DNA of 64,000 bases. Origin: Micromonospora sp. WMMA1363. Lineage in GTDB: Bacteria > Actinomycetota > Actinomycetes > Mycobacteriales > Micromonosporaceae. The position numbers and the translations under genes were made by a program. Below the pieces are notes generated by a model. That model was not told the origin of the DNA, did not search any database, and saw nothing but the letters and a program-made list of their open reading frames with translations. Positions 7,831 to 14,913 of the stretch are shown one piece after another; within the stretch, counting starts at the first letter, position 1; each line of letters starts with the position of its first letter. Where the stretch lies: the NCBI RefSeq assembly GCF_030345795.1, contig NZ_JAUALB010000015.1, positions 62,001 through 126,000 on the forward strand, given 5' to 3'.

Positions 7831-8669
7831 GGCTGATACTCCAGGATGGGAACGGCTTGGCTGAGCACATGCCCGAAGATCGCTTCGTAACGGGCGATCT
7901 CGGCGGCCTTTTGCAGGTACGCGGCGGAGCTGGGCGAGTCGATATAGACGACTGACGGGTCATCGGTCGGGTCCGGGAAGTCCAAGATCACGAATGCTGA
8001 TTCCATCGCTGCGTGCGCGCCGGCCTTGAGGGGTAGGACTGAGATAGTGATGGTGGGTCGGCTGGCCGCCTGGCGAAGCCGAGTGATTTGCTCGACCATC
8101 ACGTCCGGTCCGCCGACCTCGCGCCGCACGGCCGCTTCGTTGAGCACGACATGCAATGTCGGCGGTTGGTTGTCTCGGGTGAGGATCGCCTGCCGTTCCA
8201 TGCGCAGGGCGACACGACGCTCGATCTCGCCGTCGTCGGGGTTGCGTGCCCGATAGACCTCGCGGGCGTACTCGGGTGTCTGTAACAGGCCTGGGATTAG
8301 CTCGGCTTCGTAGGTGCGGATCGCGGCTGCAGCCGGCTCGATCTCCAGGTAGAGGCTGAACCACTCCGGGACATCGTCACCGTAGACGTGCCACCAGCTT
8401 TGACCGGCCGTGGCGAGCGCCAGGGCGGTCAGCTGCTCGGTTTCCTCCGCCGATGCCTGGTAGTGCGCGCACAACACCGCGACGTCTTGGGGTTTGACCG
8501 GGTGGCGGCCGGCCTCCATCTTGAACAGCTTCGCACGGCTGATGCCGAGTCGACGATGCGCCACCACCTCGTCGACGGACGTCCCGGCGGCATCGCGGAG
8601 CGCACGCAGTTGCCGGCCGAGCTGGCGGCGGACCGCGGTCGGGCCTGCTACTGGGGTTGGAGCGGACAT
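7827..8669 (-). CDS. XRE-family regulator with DUF5753 domain
   Basis: 280 residues from the ATG at 8669, preceded by GAGGAGGGGAAC. Residues ~12-65 form a helix-turn-helix (RRQLGRQLRALRDAAGTSVDEV, then RRLGISRAKLFKMEAG; only parts cited). The rest is DUF5753: WWHVYGDDVPEWFSLYLEIE, ELIPGLLQTPEYAREVY, ISVLPLKAGAHAAM, VVYIDSPSSAAYLQK. It is the WhiJ/AbaA-like partner of the downstream DUF397 gene, and probably represses its own promoter or the divergent small-gene cluster; palindromic and direct repeats sit in the intergenic DNA. Confidence 0.92.
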   Translation of the reverse strand: MSAPTPVAGPTAVRRQLGRQLRALRDAAGTSVDEVVAHRRLGISRAKLFKMEAGRHPVKPQDVAVLCAHYQASAEETEQLTALALATAGQSWWHVYGDDVPEWFSLYLEIEPAAAAIRTYEAELIPGLLQTPEYAREVYRARNPDDGEIERRVALRMERQAILTRDNQPPTLHVVLNEAAVRREVGGPDVMVEQITRLRQAASRPTITISVLPLKAGAHAAMESAFVILDFPDPTDDPSVVYIDSPSSAAYLQKAAEIARYEAIFGHVLSQAVPILEYQP

Positions 8670-8705
8670 GTTCCCCTCCTCATGATCCCTGGCCACGCCC
8701 ACAGT

Positions 8706-8720
8706 GTCTCAGTCTGAGAC
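8706..8720. promoter_or_regulatory. Palindromic operator candidate GTCTCAG-T-CTGAGAC
   Basis: A perfect 15-base dyad located 37-51 bases upstream of the XRE-DUF5753 start, a position suited to autoregulation. Seen directly; binding is inferred. Confidence 0.5.
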
Positions 8721-8754
8721 TGCGCCGTCAGCCCGGGGGCCAGCAAGACAAATT

Positions 8755-8791
8755 ACTGCGATACTTGTGTGGTGAGAGTATCACTGCGATA
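8755..8791. promoter_or_regulatory. Direct repeats ACTGCGATA ahead of the small-gene cluster
   Basis: ACTGCGATA occurs at 8755-8763 and 8783-8791, with an inverted GATACT...AGTATC pair between 8760 and 8782. They lie ~100 bases upstream of the GTG at 8894. They could be operators or an upstream activating site for the small-gene run. Confidence 0.35.
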
Positions 8792-8893
8792 GTCGAGTGG
8801 ATTCGGCCACCGTTCGCAATCGGGCCGAAACCCCTCGGGAGCAGCCTGCGATACATCGCGCTCCCGGTCTTCACGATCTGACAGGGGAGGCCA

Positions 8894-9151
8894 GTGCCGC
8901 ACACCGACGGAACAGACGCGATCAAGGCGGCTCGCCGGGTGTTCATCCGGCACAAGCAGTGCCGGATGAACATCTCCCGGTGCCGCTTCTGCGGCGGGGC
9001 ATGGCGACAGCGTGATGGCCAGCGGCTGGTTGACGGATGCGCCGCGCGTCAGCTCGTCGCTGGCCTCCTGGTCGCCGCCGGCCAGATCGACGCGGTCGGC
9101 CACCTGACACCGCCGCCGGTGCTGCTGCGCCTGGCCCAGGGCGAGGTGTAG
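8894..9151 (+). CDS. Small Cys-containing protein, first of small-gene run
   Basis: 85 residues from GTG at 8894, with GGGGAGG upstream. The centre reads RHKQCRMNISRCRFCGGAW, with a CxxC pair suited to metal binding, and the C-terminal half is helical. No known family recognised. It is followed after 3 bases by another small gene, suggesting a single transcript controlled from the interval next to the XRE regulator. Confidence 0.55.
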   Translation: MPHTDGTDAIKAARRVFIRHKQCRMNISRCRFCGGAWRQRDGQRLVDGCAARQLVAGLLVAAGQIDAVGHLTPPPVLLRLAQGEV

Positions 9152-9154
9152 CCG

Positions 9155-9445
9155 ATGTCCATCCACGACATCATGTCCGAGGCCGAGGTCGTCGACCTGC
9201 CCCCGGTTGAGGCGCCTGCCGGTTGCTGGTCGCCGTTGCTGTGGTCTCTGGCCCGGCAGTCGCTCGTCGACCATCGACCGGGCCGGGACAAGCACTGCGT
9301 GATCTGCCACCCGACGCAGGTCGCCCCATGCCACGCACGGCAGATTGCGGTGCTCGTGCTCAACGCCTCGCTGTTCGAGCCGGTCGGCCGGGAGGTCATC
9401 TGCCAGACCGGCCCGGTTGCGGCGCGACTTCCTGCGGGCAGGTGA
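9155..9445 (+). CDS. Small Cys/His protein (HCVICH motif)
   Basis: 96 residues from the ATG at 9155, three bases after the previous stop. DKHCVICHPTQVAPCHARQIAVL provides C-x2-C-H and C-H groups typical of a zinc knuckle (cited in part: HCVICHPTQ). The remainder is helical, with no enzyme motif. Its spacing and style match its neighbours, so it is probably part of the same operon; function unknown. Confidence 0.55.
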   Translation: MSIHDIMSEAEVVDLPPVEAPAGCWSPLLWSLARQSLVDHRPGRDKHCVICHPTQVAPCHARQIAVLVLNASLFEPVGREVICQTGPVAARLPAGR

Positions 9446-9451
9446 GCGACC

Positions 9452-9703
9452 GTGGGTGTCTACCAGTCCGGCTCGGCAGCGATGCGGGCGTACGCCCGCG
9501 CTCGAGTAGATGACGCCGAGCAACTGCTCACCATTCACCGCAGCGACATCAACGGCTGTTGTGGGAAATGTGGCCGGCCAGTGCCATGTGACGACCTGAC
9601 CAGCGCCACCCGGCTGCGTGAGCACTACCGGGCGTGGGTCGAGCATCCCACTGGCGCCCCGGCGATAGTCCGCCCGTACGTAGTTGGCAGCGATGGTCGA
9701 TAA
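9452..9703 (+). CDS. Small zinc-knuckle-like protein (CCGKCG)
   Basis: 83 residues from GTG at 9452. INGCCGKCGRPVPCDDL is a C-C-x2-C...C cluster that fits a small zinc ribbon; LREHYRAWVEH follows. Similar short 'H-G/N-C-x2-CG' proteins occur on many actinobacterial plasmids and phages. Its end overlaps the next gene by 11 bases. Confidence 0.55.
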   Translation: MGVYQSGSAAMRAYARARVDDAEQLLTIHRSDINGCCGKCGRPVPCDDLTSATRLREHYRAWVEHPTGAPAIVRPYVVGSDGR

Positions 9704-9956
9704 GCCGGGACGGTGGCGGCCGGGTTCAGGTGACGTACTGCGCCTCGATGAGCGCACCAGCGTGCAGTTCAGCGGACCACGTGCGATCACCCTCCGCGTC
9801 ATCGCTGCGGATAACAGGCCCACCTACGACGGGTGGATCTGGCTGGAGGGATACGAGCTGGACGACGCTGGTCTCGCCGTCCGGCGCCACACGGTCTTCG
9901 TACAGCTCGCCGGCCTGCGGGCACCGACCCGACCCGCTCAGCCCTCACGCCGTTGA
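9693..9956 (+). CDS. Small beta-rich hypothetical protein
   Basis: 87 residues from ATG at 9693, overlapping the previous stop. It reads as alternating beta strands (VLRLDERTSVQF, AITLRVIAA, WIWLEGYELDD, RRHTVFVQLAGL). No family is recognised. The overlap with the upstream gene argues for translational coupling within the small-gene run. Confidence 0.5.
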   Translation: MVDKPGRWRPGSGDVLRLDERTSVQFSGPRAITLRVIAADNRPTYDGWIWLEGYELDDAGLAVRRHTVFVQLAGLRAPTRPAQPSRR

Positions 9957-10013
9957 CCTCAACCCCGGAGTAAAGCCACATTCAACGTAGCCAACCCTTT
10001 GAGGAGTCCCCGC

Positions 10014-10349
10014 GTGAGCCACTTCCTGCTTCCTCTGCTTGTGCCCGCTGTTGGCCTCGCCCTGTTCGCAGTGACGGCCATCTTCGTCGGCCGCCGTCTT
10101 GATGGTCCGGACCGTCCGATCGTTGTCGTCGATCGGCGCACGTACCGACTGGCGCAGCGGCGGATCGAGGTCGCGCTGGACGATAAAGACCTCGCCCGGG
10201 CGCACGCCGGGCTGGTCGCGCTGCGGTTGTGGCTGCGCGGCGAGATCCAGACCGGGCCGCGCCGCCGGCGCGCGGAGTACGCCGCCGCGTTGGAGCAGTG
10301 GGAACTGCGTGCCGACCAGGCCGGATTCCCCGGCATCGTGCGGGGATAA
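10014..10349 (+). CDS. Small single-span membrane protein
   Basis: 111 residues from GTG at 10014 with GAGGAG 8-12 bases upstream. The N-terminus is one membrane helix (LLPLLVPAVGLALFAVTAIFV, here about residues 4-24), followed by an Arg-rich cytoplasmic helical tail (RRTYRLAQRRIEVALDDKD). It is the last gene before the strong hairpin at 10367-10406. It may be a small transfer or entry-exclusion protein; this is inference from context only. Confidence 0.55.
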   Translation: MSHFLLPLLVPAVGLALFAVTAIFVGRRLDGPDRPIVVVDRRTYRLAQRRIEVALDDKDLARAHAGLVALRLWLRGEIQTGPRRRRAEYAAALEQWELRADQAGFPGIVRG

Positions 10350-10366
10350 GACCTGTTCTACCACGT

Positions 10367-10406
10367 GTGTCCCCCGACTCAACTGCCTAGCTGAGTCGGG
10401 GGACAC
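10367..10406. terminator. Perfect 15-bp hairpin terminator
   Basis: GTGTCCCCCGACTCA (10367-10381) pairs perfectly with 10392-10406 around a 10-base loop. It separates the small-gene run (+) from the convergent mobilization operon (-), and probably ends transcription from both. Confidence 0.85.
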
Positions 10407-10480
10407 GGGCGTCGGGCCCTGTGGCGGGGCACCTGGGCCGCGGTGGATCAGTCGCATTTGGTGGTCGGTCCTCACGCCCT

Positions 10481-11881
10481 TTAGCGGCCGGCGCTAGGCG
10501 CTGCTGCTTCGGGCCGCTGCGGGGCTCGTTGGGCGGCGGGGGTAGGAGTGCCGGCTTGGTGGCCACCGTCAGCCACCGCCGGTCTTGCCGCTGCGGGTGT
10601 CGGGTAGCCCTGTGCAATTCTGGCTGCGTTGGTAACTTCGCCTTCGGTCGCGGTGACTTCGGCTGGGGCCACGGCCGCGCCGCGGGTCGCCGTGGCGGGG
10701 GTCGGCTGTGGTGTGGTGGCTTCCGTTTCGGTCTCCCTCGTGTGATCGGTCTGCTGTCCGGTGCCGAGACTGGCTAGTAGTTGGGGCAGTTGTTCGCGCG
10801 GCACATACACGTCCCGTGCGCCATCACCGCTGGCACCGACAACGCCTCGGGTCTCCAGCTCGTTCATGAGGTGTCCGGCCTCGCTGAAGCCGATCTGCAT
10901 CCGGCGTTGCAGCATGGCCGCGGACCCGAATTGTGATTCGACGACTAAGGCCGCGGCGGCGCGCAGCTGCGCTGCGTCGACATGTGCCGTGGTGGCGGGC
11001 TGCTCGGCGGGCTGCGCCTCCTGTCTGGCTACGGTCGCCGTCTGTTCGGTGCTCTGCTCGACGACTTCACCGCCGATGACCTCGGCCCGTTGCGCGAACT
11101 CTTTCAACGCCATCCGGTCGAAAATCCAGCACGTCAGAGCGGCGGGCAGGCGGGCCCGGCTGATGTCGTTCGCCGACAGCAGGCGGGCGGTCTCGACCAT
11201 GTCGTGCCCGGCTTGGCCCCGTTCCCAGATCCGCCCGGCGAGCGCGGGCCATGCGCGGCAGTTGGTCAGGTCGTCCGCCTTGTCCGGCCAACCGGTCTGG
11301 ATCGCGTCCGCGATGCGCTGCTGGTCCTGTCCGTCGAGCCGCTGATACACGGCGGTGGCGTGTAGGTCTCTCTCCTCGGAGGTCCGCATGACTGTCTCTG
11401 CCGTCGCGGCCTGCGTGCCTCCAGCGGCCCTCGTGGCCTGCTGTTCCTCCTGCGCGAGGTTGACCGCCTCGCGTAGCCATGCGCCGTCGCCTGGGTTCGC
11501 GGTCGGTTGCTCGACGCGCACGCCGCGCCGGGCCAGCCGATCACGGATCGCCGAGAGGGTGTCCGCGGCTCGCGGGTCGACGTGTTGCCAACTGGCTGCG
11601 GACGTCCACAACCGGCTGATGTCGGCAGGGCTGGCGCGGCGCCACCAGTCATCGCGTTCGGCTCGGCGCCACAGTTCGGCGGCCCCGGCTCGGGACTGGT
11701 CGAGCTGGGCGCGGTAGACGCGGGCGGCTTCGCGGTCGCGCTCGGCGGCCTGGCGCAGCTTTTCGGCCCGCGCCGTCACAATGATTTCGGCGATCTGCCC
11801 GGCTGCCATCACGACCGCGTAGAGTGCCGTCCCGGCTTGCTGGCCGAGGCCGCCGCCGATGTCTTCGGGTGGTTGCGTCAC
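10481..11881 (-). CDS. Mobilization-operon protein with FtsK-gamma-like winged helix
   Basis: 466 residues from GTG at 11881 (AGGAGG 5 bases upstream), 9 bases after the relaxase stop. The N-terminus has a hydrophobic helix (ALYAVVMAAGQIAEIIV), then a charged coiled region. Around residues 305-360 there is an FtsK-gamma-like winged helix: ALVVESQFGSAAMLQRRMQIG, then AGHLMNELETRGVVG (cited in part). The last ~100 residues are Thr/Pro/Ala-rich and disordered. In FtsK the gamma domain reads oriented DNA motifs; here there is no motor domain, so it may guide the relaxosome or recognise oriT. Function is inferred from the neighbouring relaxase. Confidence 0.6.
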   Translation of the reverse strand: MTQPPEDIGGGLGQQAGTALYAVVMAAGQIAEIIVTARAEKLRQAAERDREAARVYRAQLDQSRAGAAELWRRAERDDWWRRASPADISRLWTSAASWQHVDPRAADTLSAIRDRLARRGVRVEQPTANPGDGAWLREAVNLAQEEQQATRAAGGTQAATAETVMRTSEERDLHATAVYQRLDGQDQQRIADAIQTGWPDKADDLTNCRAWPALAGRIWERGQAGHDMVETARLLSANDISRARLPAALTCWIFDRMALKEFAQRAEVIGGEVVEQSTEQTATVARQEAQPAEQPATTAHVDAAQLRAAAALVVESQFGSAAMLQRRMQIGFSEAGHLMNELETRGVVGASGDGARDVYVPREQLPQLLASLGTGQQTDHTRETETEATTPQPTPATATRGAAVAPAEVTATEGEVTNAARIAQGYPTPAAARPAVADGGHQAGTPTPAAQRAPQRPEAAAPSAGR

Positions 11882-11890
11882 GTTGTCCTC

Positions 11891-13402
11891 CTATCGCTCG
11901 GGGCCGCGGTCGGCCAGTGGGCCTGCACGGCGCCGTTGCGGCGCTGCGGGTGTGGGCTGTGGGTGTTCCCGGTCCGAGGCTCGGCCACCGTCTACCCGGC
12001 CGGGGACTCTGACTCCGGCGTCCATGGCGCGCTGGAGCACTGGCATCATCCGCTCGGCGGCCGTGCGGGCCTGCGCGGCGGCTGCGGCGGCCTGCTGCGC
12101 CTGGCGCAGCTCGGCGATCGCCTGGGCCAGGCGCGTGGCGGCCACGATAACGGCGAGCAGGCCGGCAATTTCCGGGCCTGTCCGCGCTGCCCCGGTCAGT
12201 GCCAGCGCCCCGGCGACACCGGTCAATCGGTTGCTGATTTCCCCGCGCGGCAGGCGTCGCTGCCCGCGTGGGGGAGCTCCGGCACGGGCCAATGCGTCCG
12301 CCGATCTCGACACCGGTCCCCCTCCTTCGGGCTCGGCGACGGTGGCGATCTGGGCGAGCGTGTCGGCGGCGCTACGGGCGACCGCGTGCAGCTGCTCCGG
12401 CGGCGGGGGAGCGGTACGCAGTCCATCGCGTATCGAGCCGATGGTCTGGGCCGATGCCGTCCATACCTGTACTCGTTCCTCGCTGGTCATCTCCGTTCTT
12501 ATCGGCCGGGCTGGCTGTTTCCAGCCCATGAGATCCGCGTCCGCCGCGCCGGGCCACCGGCGGCGCACTTGGGCCAGCGACAGATCTCGATCGAGAGTGC
12601 GTCCTCCGAACCACACCGGCTTACCTACGGCCGGCTTCGCAGCTACCGAGTAGCCCACCACCCGGCGCGGGTTCTCCCGCGCGGTGCGCGGCTTGACCAG
12701 CAGGCCGGCAGCCTTCATCCGGGCAATCCAGTCGGCTTCGTCGCTGGCTGCGGCCAGCGACGCGCGGACTGTGCGCCGCACAATCTCTCTGTCGGTGGCG
12801 GGCTGCCCCGCCCGCCGGGCCCGCTCAACCTCGGCCCGGGTCGTCTCGGGCCGGCTGGTGGCCCCGTCTCGGGCGGGAGAAAGGGCCTGGAGACAGTGCT
12901 CACGCTCCAGCTCGCCGCAGACCTGTTGAGCCCGGGGGAAGTCTCGGTACGGGTAAACCTTCCGGCCGTCCTCGGTCGCCATGGTCACGACCAAGTGAAT
13001 GTGGTCGTTTCCCTCCTTGGAGGGCCCGTGGTGAACGGCAACCCATCGACACCCGGCCTGATCACCGCTCGGGCCGAACCCCATGCGATCGACGAACTTG
13101 CCGGCCATCTCCTGCCACTCGGCATCCGTGATCGGCCGCTCGTCGGCGCGCACCGACAGCGAACAGTGCCACACCGTCCCCTTGGCGCCGTGGGTGCCGG
13201 CGGCCATCAATGGTGCCTCCAGGCGGGCCACAAGGTCGGTCACAATAGCCGCTCCGTCGTCTCGCCGTGGTGGCTCCAGCACGGCCGGAATCTCGTAGCC
13301 AGCCACAACCCGCTGGTTGACATGCTCGTCCGACCGACCGGGACCGAAAAGGTACTCAACTAGGCCGCGGCACCGGGAACCCTTGGTGATGTTCGGGTTC
13401 AC
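11891..13402 (-). CDS. Relaxase (MobA/VirD2-like nuclease)
   Basis: 503 residues from GTG at 13402, overlapping the MobC stop (GTGA). It has the three relaxase motifs: a catalytic Tyr candidate in GLVEYLFG (Tyr17), and the metal-binding histidines in VAVHHGPSKEGNDHIHLVVT (His124/125, His134, His136). It nicks one strand at oriT and stays covalently attached during transfer. The C-terminal ~230 residues are Ala/Arg-rich helices. Order MobC-relaxase is standard; the likely oriT lies just upstream of MobC. Confidence 0.9.
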   Translation of the reverse strand: MNPNITKGSRCRGLVEYLFGPGRSDEHVNQRVVAGYEIPAVLEPPRRDDGAAIVTDLVARLEAPLMAAGTHGAKGTVWHCSLSVRADERPITDAEWQEMAGKFVDRMGFGPSGDQAGCRWVAVHHGPSKEGNDHIHLVVTMATEDGRKVYPYRDFPRAQQVCGELEREHCLQALSPARDGATSRPETTRAEVERARRAGQPATDREIVRRTVRASLAAASDEADWIARMKAAGLLVKPRTARENPRRVVGYSVAAKPAVGKPVWFGGRTLDRDLSLAQVRRRWPGAADADLMGWKQPARPIRTEMTSEERVQVWTASAQTIGSIRDGLRTAPPPPEQLHAVARSAADTLAQIATVAEPEGGGPVSRSADALARAGAPPRGQRRLPRGEISNRLTGVAGALALTGAARTGPEIAGLLAVIVAATRLAQAIAELRQAQQAAAAAAQARTAAERMMPVLQRAMDAGVRVPGRVDGGRASDREHPQPTPAAPQRRRAGPLADRGPER

Positions 13403-13830
13403 CCGCGGCGCTCCGCCGCGATCCGGATCACGAGGTCGTCTACCCGGTTAGCGACTCGCTCCACGTACCGCAGGATCGCCTCCAGGTTGTCCGGCCTCTC
13501 GTCGAGCGCGTGCAACTTCGCGGTCACCTGGTTGAGGTTCCGGGCGGCCCCGGCGAGCTGTCGGTGCATCCCGAGCAGCTCCGTCAACATGGCCGCCCGC
13601 TCGTCCTCCTGCGCCGCGATTCGGGCCGCCATACCTGGCGCAGCAGCCGCCTTCGCACACCATGCCTGCACAGCCATCCGGGCCGCCGCAGCGTTGGCAG
13701 CGACCCGCTCGTACTCAGCCGCATTGAAGCGCGCGTTAACCCGGATCTCCCGCCGCGCCTCTCCACTGTTCCGCTGTCGACGGCGGGAATGGACGGCACC
13801 AACGTGGGTCGTCTCGGGTAGCTGAGTCAT
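13399..13830 (-). CDS. mobC: MobC-type relaxosome accessory protein
   Basis: 143 residues from the ATG at 13830. After a basic N-terminus comes a ribbon-helix-helix-like EIRVNARFNAAEYERVAANA, then the MobC signature LLGMHRQLAGAARNLNQVTAKLHAL near residues 85-110 (cited in part: RQLAGAARNLNQVTAKL). MobC proteins bind and melt oriT DNA for the relaxase. The stop overlaps the relaxase GTG by 4 bases. Three dyads upstream (13864-13926) may be its own operator. Confidence 0.85.
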   Translation of the reverse strand: MTQLPETTHVGAVHSRRRQRNSGEARREIRVNARFNAAEYERVAANAAAARMAVQAWCAKAAAAPGMAARIAAQEDERAAMLTELLGMHRQLAGAARNLNQVTAKLHALDERPDNLEAILRYVERVANRVDDLVIRIAAERRG

Positions 13831-13863
13831 GTGAAGCGAGACCTTTCTGGAAGCGACGCGACT

Positions 13864-13926
13864 GCGCACTAGTGTGCGCCATGGACCGGGATATGGTCCA
13901 TCCTAGGGCACCGTAAGGTGACCTTA
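13864..13926. promoter_or_regulatory. Three clustered dyads upstream of mobC
   Basis: GCGCAC-tagt-GTGCGC (13864-13879), ATGGACC-n7-GGTCCAT (13881-13901) and TAAGGT-G-ACCTTA (13914-13926) lie 34-96 bases upstream of the mobC start. Such clustering suits autoregulation by a ribbon-helix-helix protein such as MobC, and may also be part of oriT. Confidence 0.5.
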
Positions 13927-14021
13927 TTTCTAGCTTGCTCGGGTGATCATGGTCATGAACGAGCCTCTAGCTGAACAGTCGGTTGGCAGCACGGCGCGAT
14001 GCGCGTGACAACCTAGTGCCT

Positions 14022-14126
14022 GCCCCCGTGGGGGCCTGGATGATAGGTCGCTCCCGCACGGTGTCAAGGGTGGCCCGTAGGGCCATCGCGCAGCGACGCG
14101 AAGCGCCCTTGACGCCGTGCGGGAGC
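14022..14126. other. Candidate origin of transfer (oriT)
   Basis: Upstream of mobC there is a compact set of inverted repeats: GCCCCC-GT-GGGGGC (14022-14035), then a 21-base arm at 14050-14070 pairing 20/21 with 14106-14126, enclosing two further hairpins (TGGCCC-GTA-GGGCCA at 14071-14085 and TCGCG...CGCGA at 14086-14101). Long imperfect inverted repeats next to mobC/relaxase genes are typical of oriT. The nic site cannot be read from sequence alone. A strong terminator or a replication element is an alternative. Confidence 0.55.
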
Positions 14127-14241
14127 TCTCTGAAAGGGCGTTTGTCCACGGTGCCAAAACAGGGTTGGAACCAACAACCCCGTGGGGAAGTGGTCGCGCT
14201 AGGCTGGTCGCCCGATCTTGTGTTGGGAGGGGAGGGCGCTC

Positions 14242-14586
14242 ATGGCAACTCGTAGTGTTCGTGCCAGCGCGGAACAGGCGGCACGCAAGGCGCTGCGACA
14301 GGATCTACAGCAGCGTGCGCAGCTGGTCGGGAGAGCAGCCGAGACACAGTCCCGTGTCGACGAGTTGCTCGACGATCTGCGGGCCGCGCTGGAAGCACAC
14401 GATGCCGCGGTAGCGGCGGCCGTCTCCGGCGGTTGGTCCCGCGCGCAGCTGCGCGAGCTGGGCATCCAAGACGACCCCGGCGGGCGCGCGGTACGTCGGG
14501 CGCTGCGGCCATCGCCTGGGCCGGTTGCTGCGGCGATGGTGGAGCCAGCCGGGGCGGCAGTCGCGCAAGCGCCCGACGCGGGATAG
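14242..14586 (+). CDS. Small helical protein divergent from mob operon
   Basis: 114 residues from the ATG at 14242, with GGGAGGGGAGGG upstream. It is almost all helix: ASAEQAARKALRQDLQQRAQ, then SRVDELLDDLRAALEAHDAA and SRAQLRELGIQDD. Small proteins of this style lie next to oriT/traA regions on actinobacterial plasmids; the function is unknown. It ends at a strong hairpin. Confidence 0.55.
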   Translation: MATRSVRASAEQAARKALRQDLQQRAQLVGRAAETQSRVDELLDDLRAALEAHDAAVAAAVSGGWSRAQLRELGIQDDPGGRAVRRALRPSPGPVAAAMVEPAGAAVAQAPDAG

Positions 14587-14599
14587 GTTTCGGACAACG

Positions 14600-14641
14600 C
14601 GAGGGCCTGGCCGGTGGGGATGTCCACTGGCCAGGCCCTCG
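14600..14641. terminator. Hairpin terminator between convergent genes
   Basis: CGAGGGCCTGGCC (14600-14612) pairs perfectly with 14629-14641, and the stem can extend inwards with a G-T pair. It separates the small + gene from the minus-strand membrane-protein operon. Confidence 0.8.
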
Positions 14642-14652
14642 GCCCGTTGCGG

Positions 14653-14913
14653 CTATGCAGCGAGCTGCGGGGATGGTCCTGCGTAGCGGCGGATCGTGAC
14701 TCTCCATCCCGGCCGGTGCCGGCGCAGGGCGTCGGCGATGAGAACGGCGGCGAGCGGCCCGTCCGCGCTCTGCGCGAGGGTCTCCCCGGCAGTGCTCAGT
14801 GCTCGCACGTACCACCCGTGCCGACCGGCGTTGAGCGTCTGCCCGCGGTCGCCGGGTTCGTACAGCCCTGCGGGCAGGTCGGCCACAGGGCCCGTCTGCA
14901 CGGGCCGGTTCAC
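14653..14913 (-). CDS. Small hypothetical protein coupled to membrane protein
   Basis: 86 residues from GTG at 14913, overlapping the stop of the membrane-protein gene (GTGA). It contains AGLYEPGDRGQTLNAGRHGW and PLAAVLIADALRRHRPGWRV, a mixed alpha/beta pattern without a recognised family. The overlap suggests a stoichiometric partner of the upstream protein. Confidence 0.5.
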   Translation of the reverse strand: MNRPVQTGPVADLPAGLYEPGDRGQTLNAGRHGWYVRALSTAGETLAQSADGPLAAVLIADALRRHRPGWRVTIRRYAGPSPQLAA

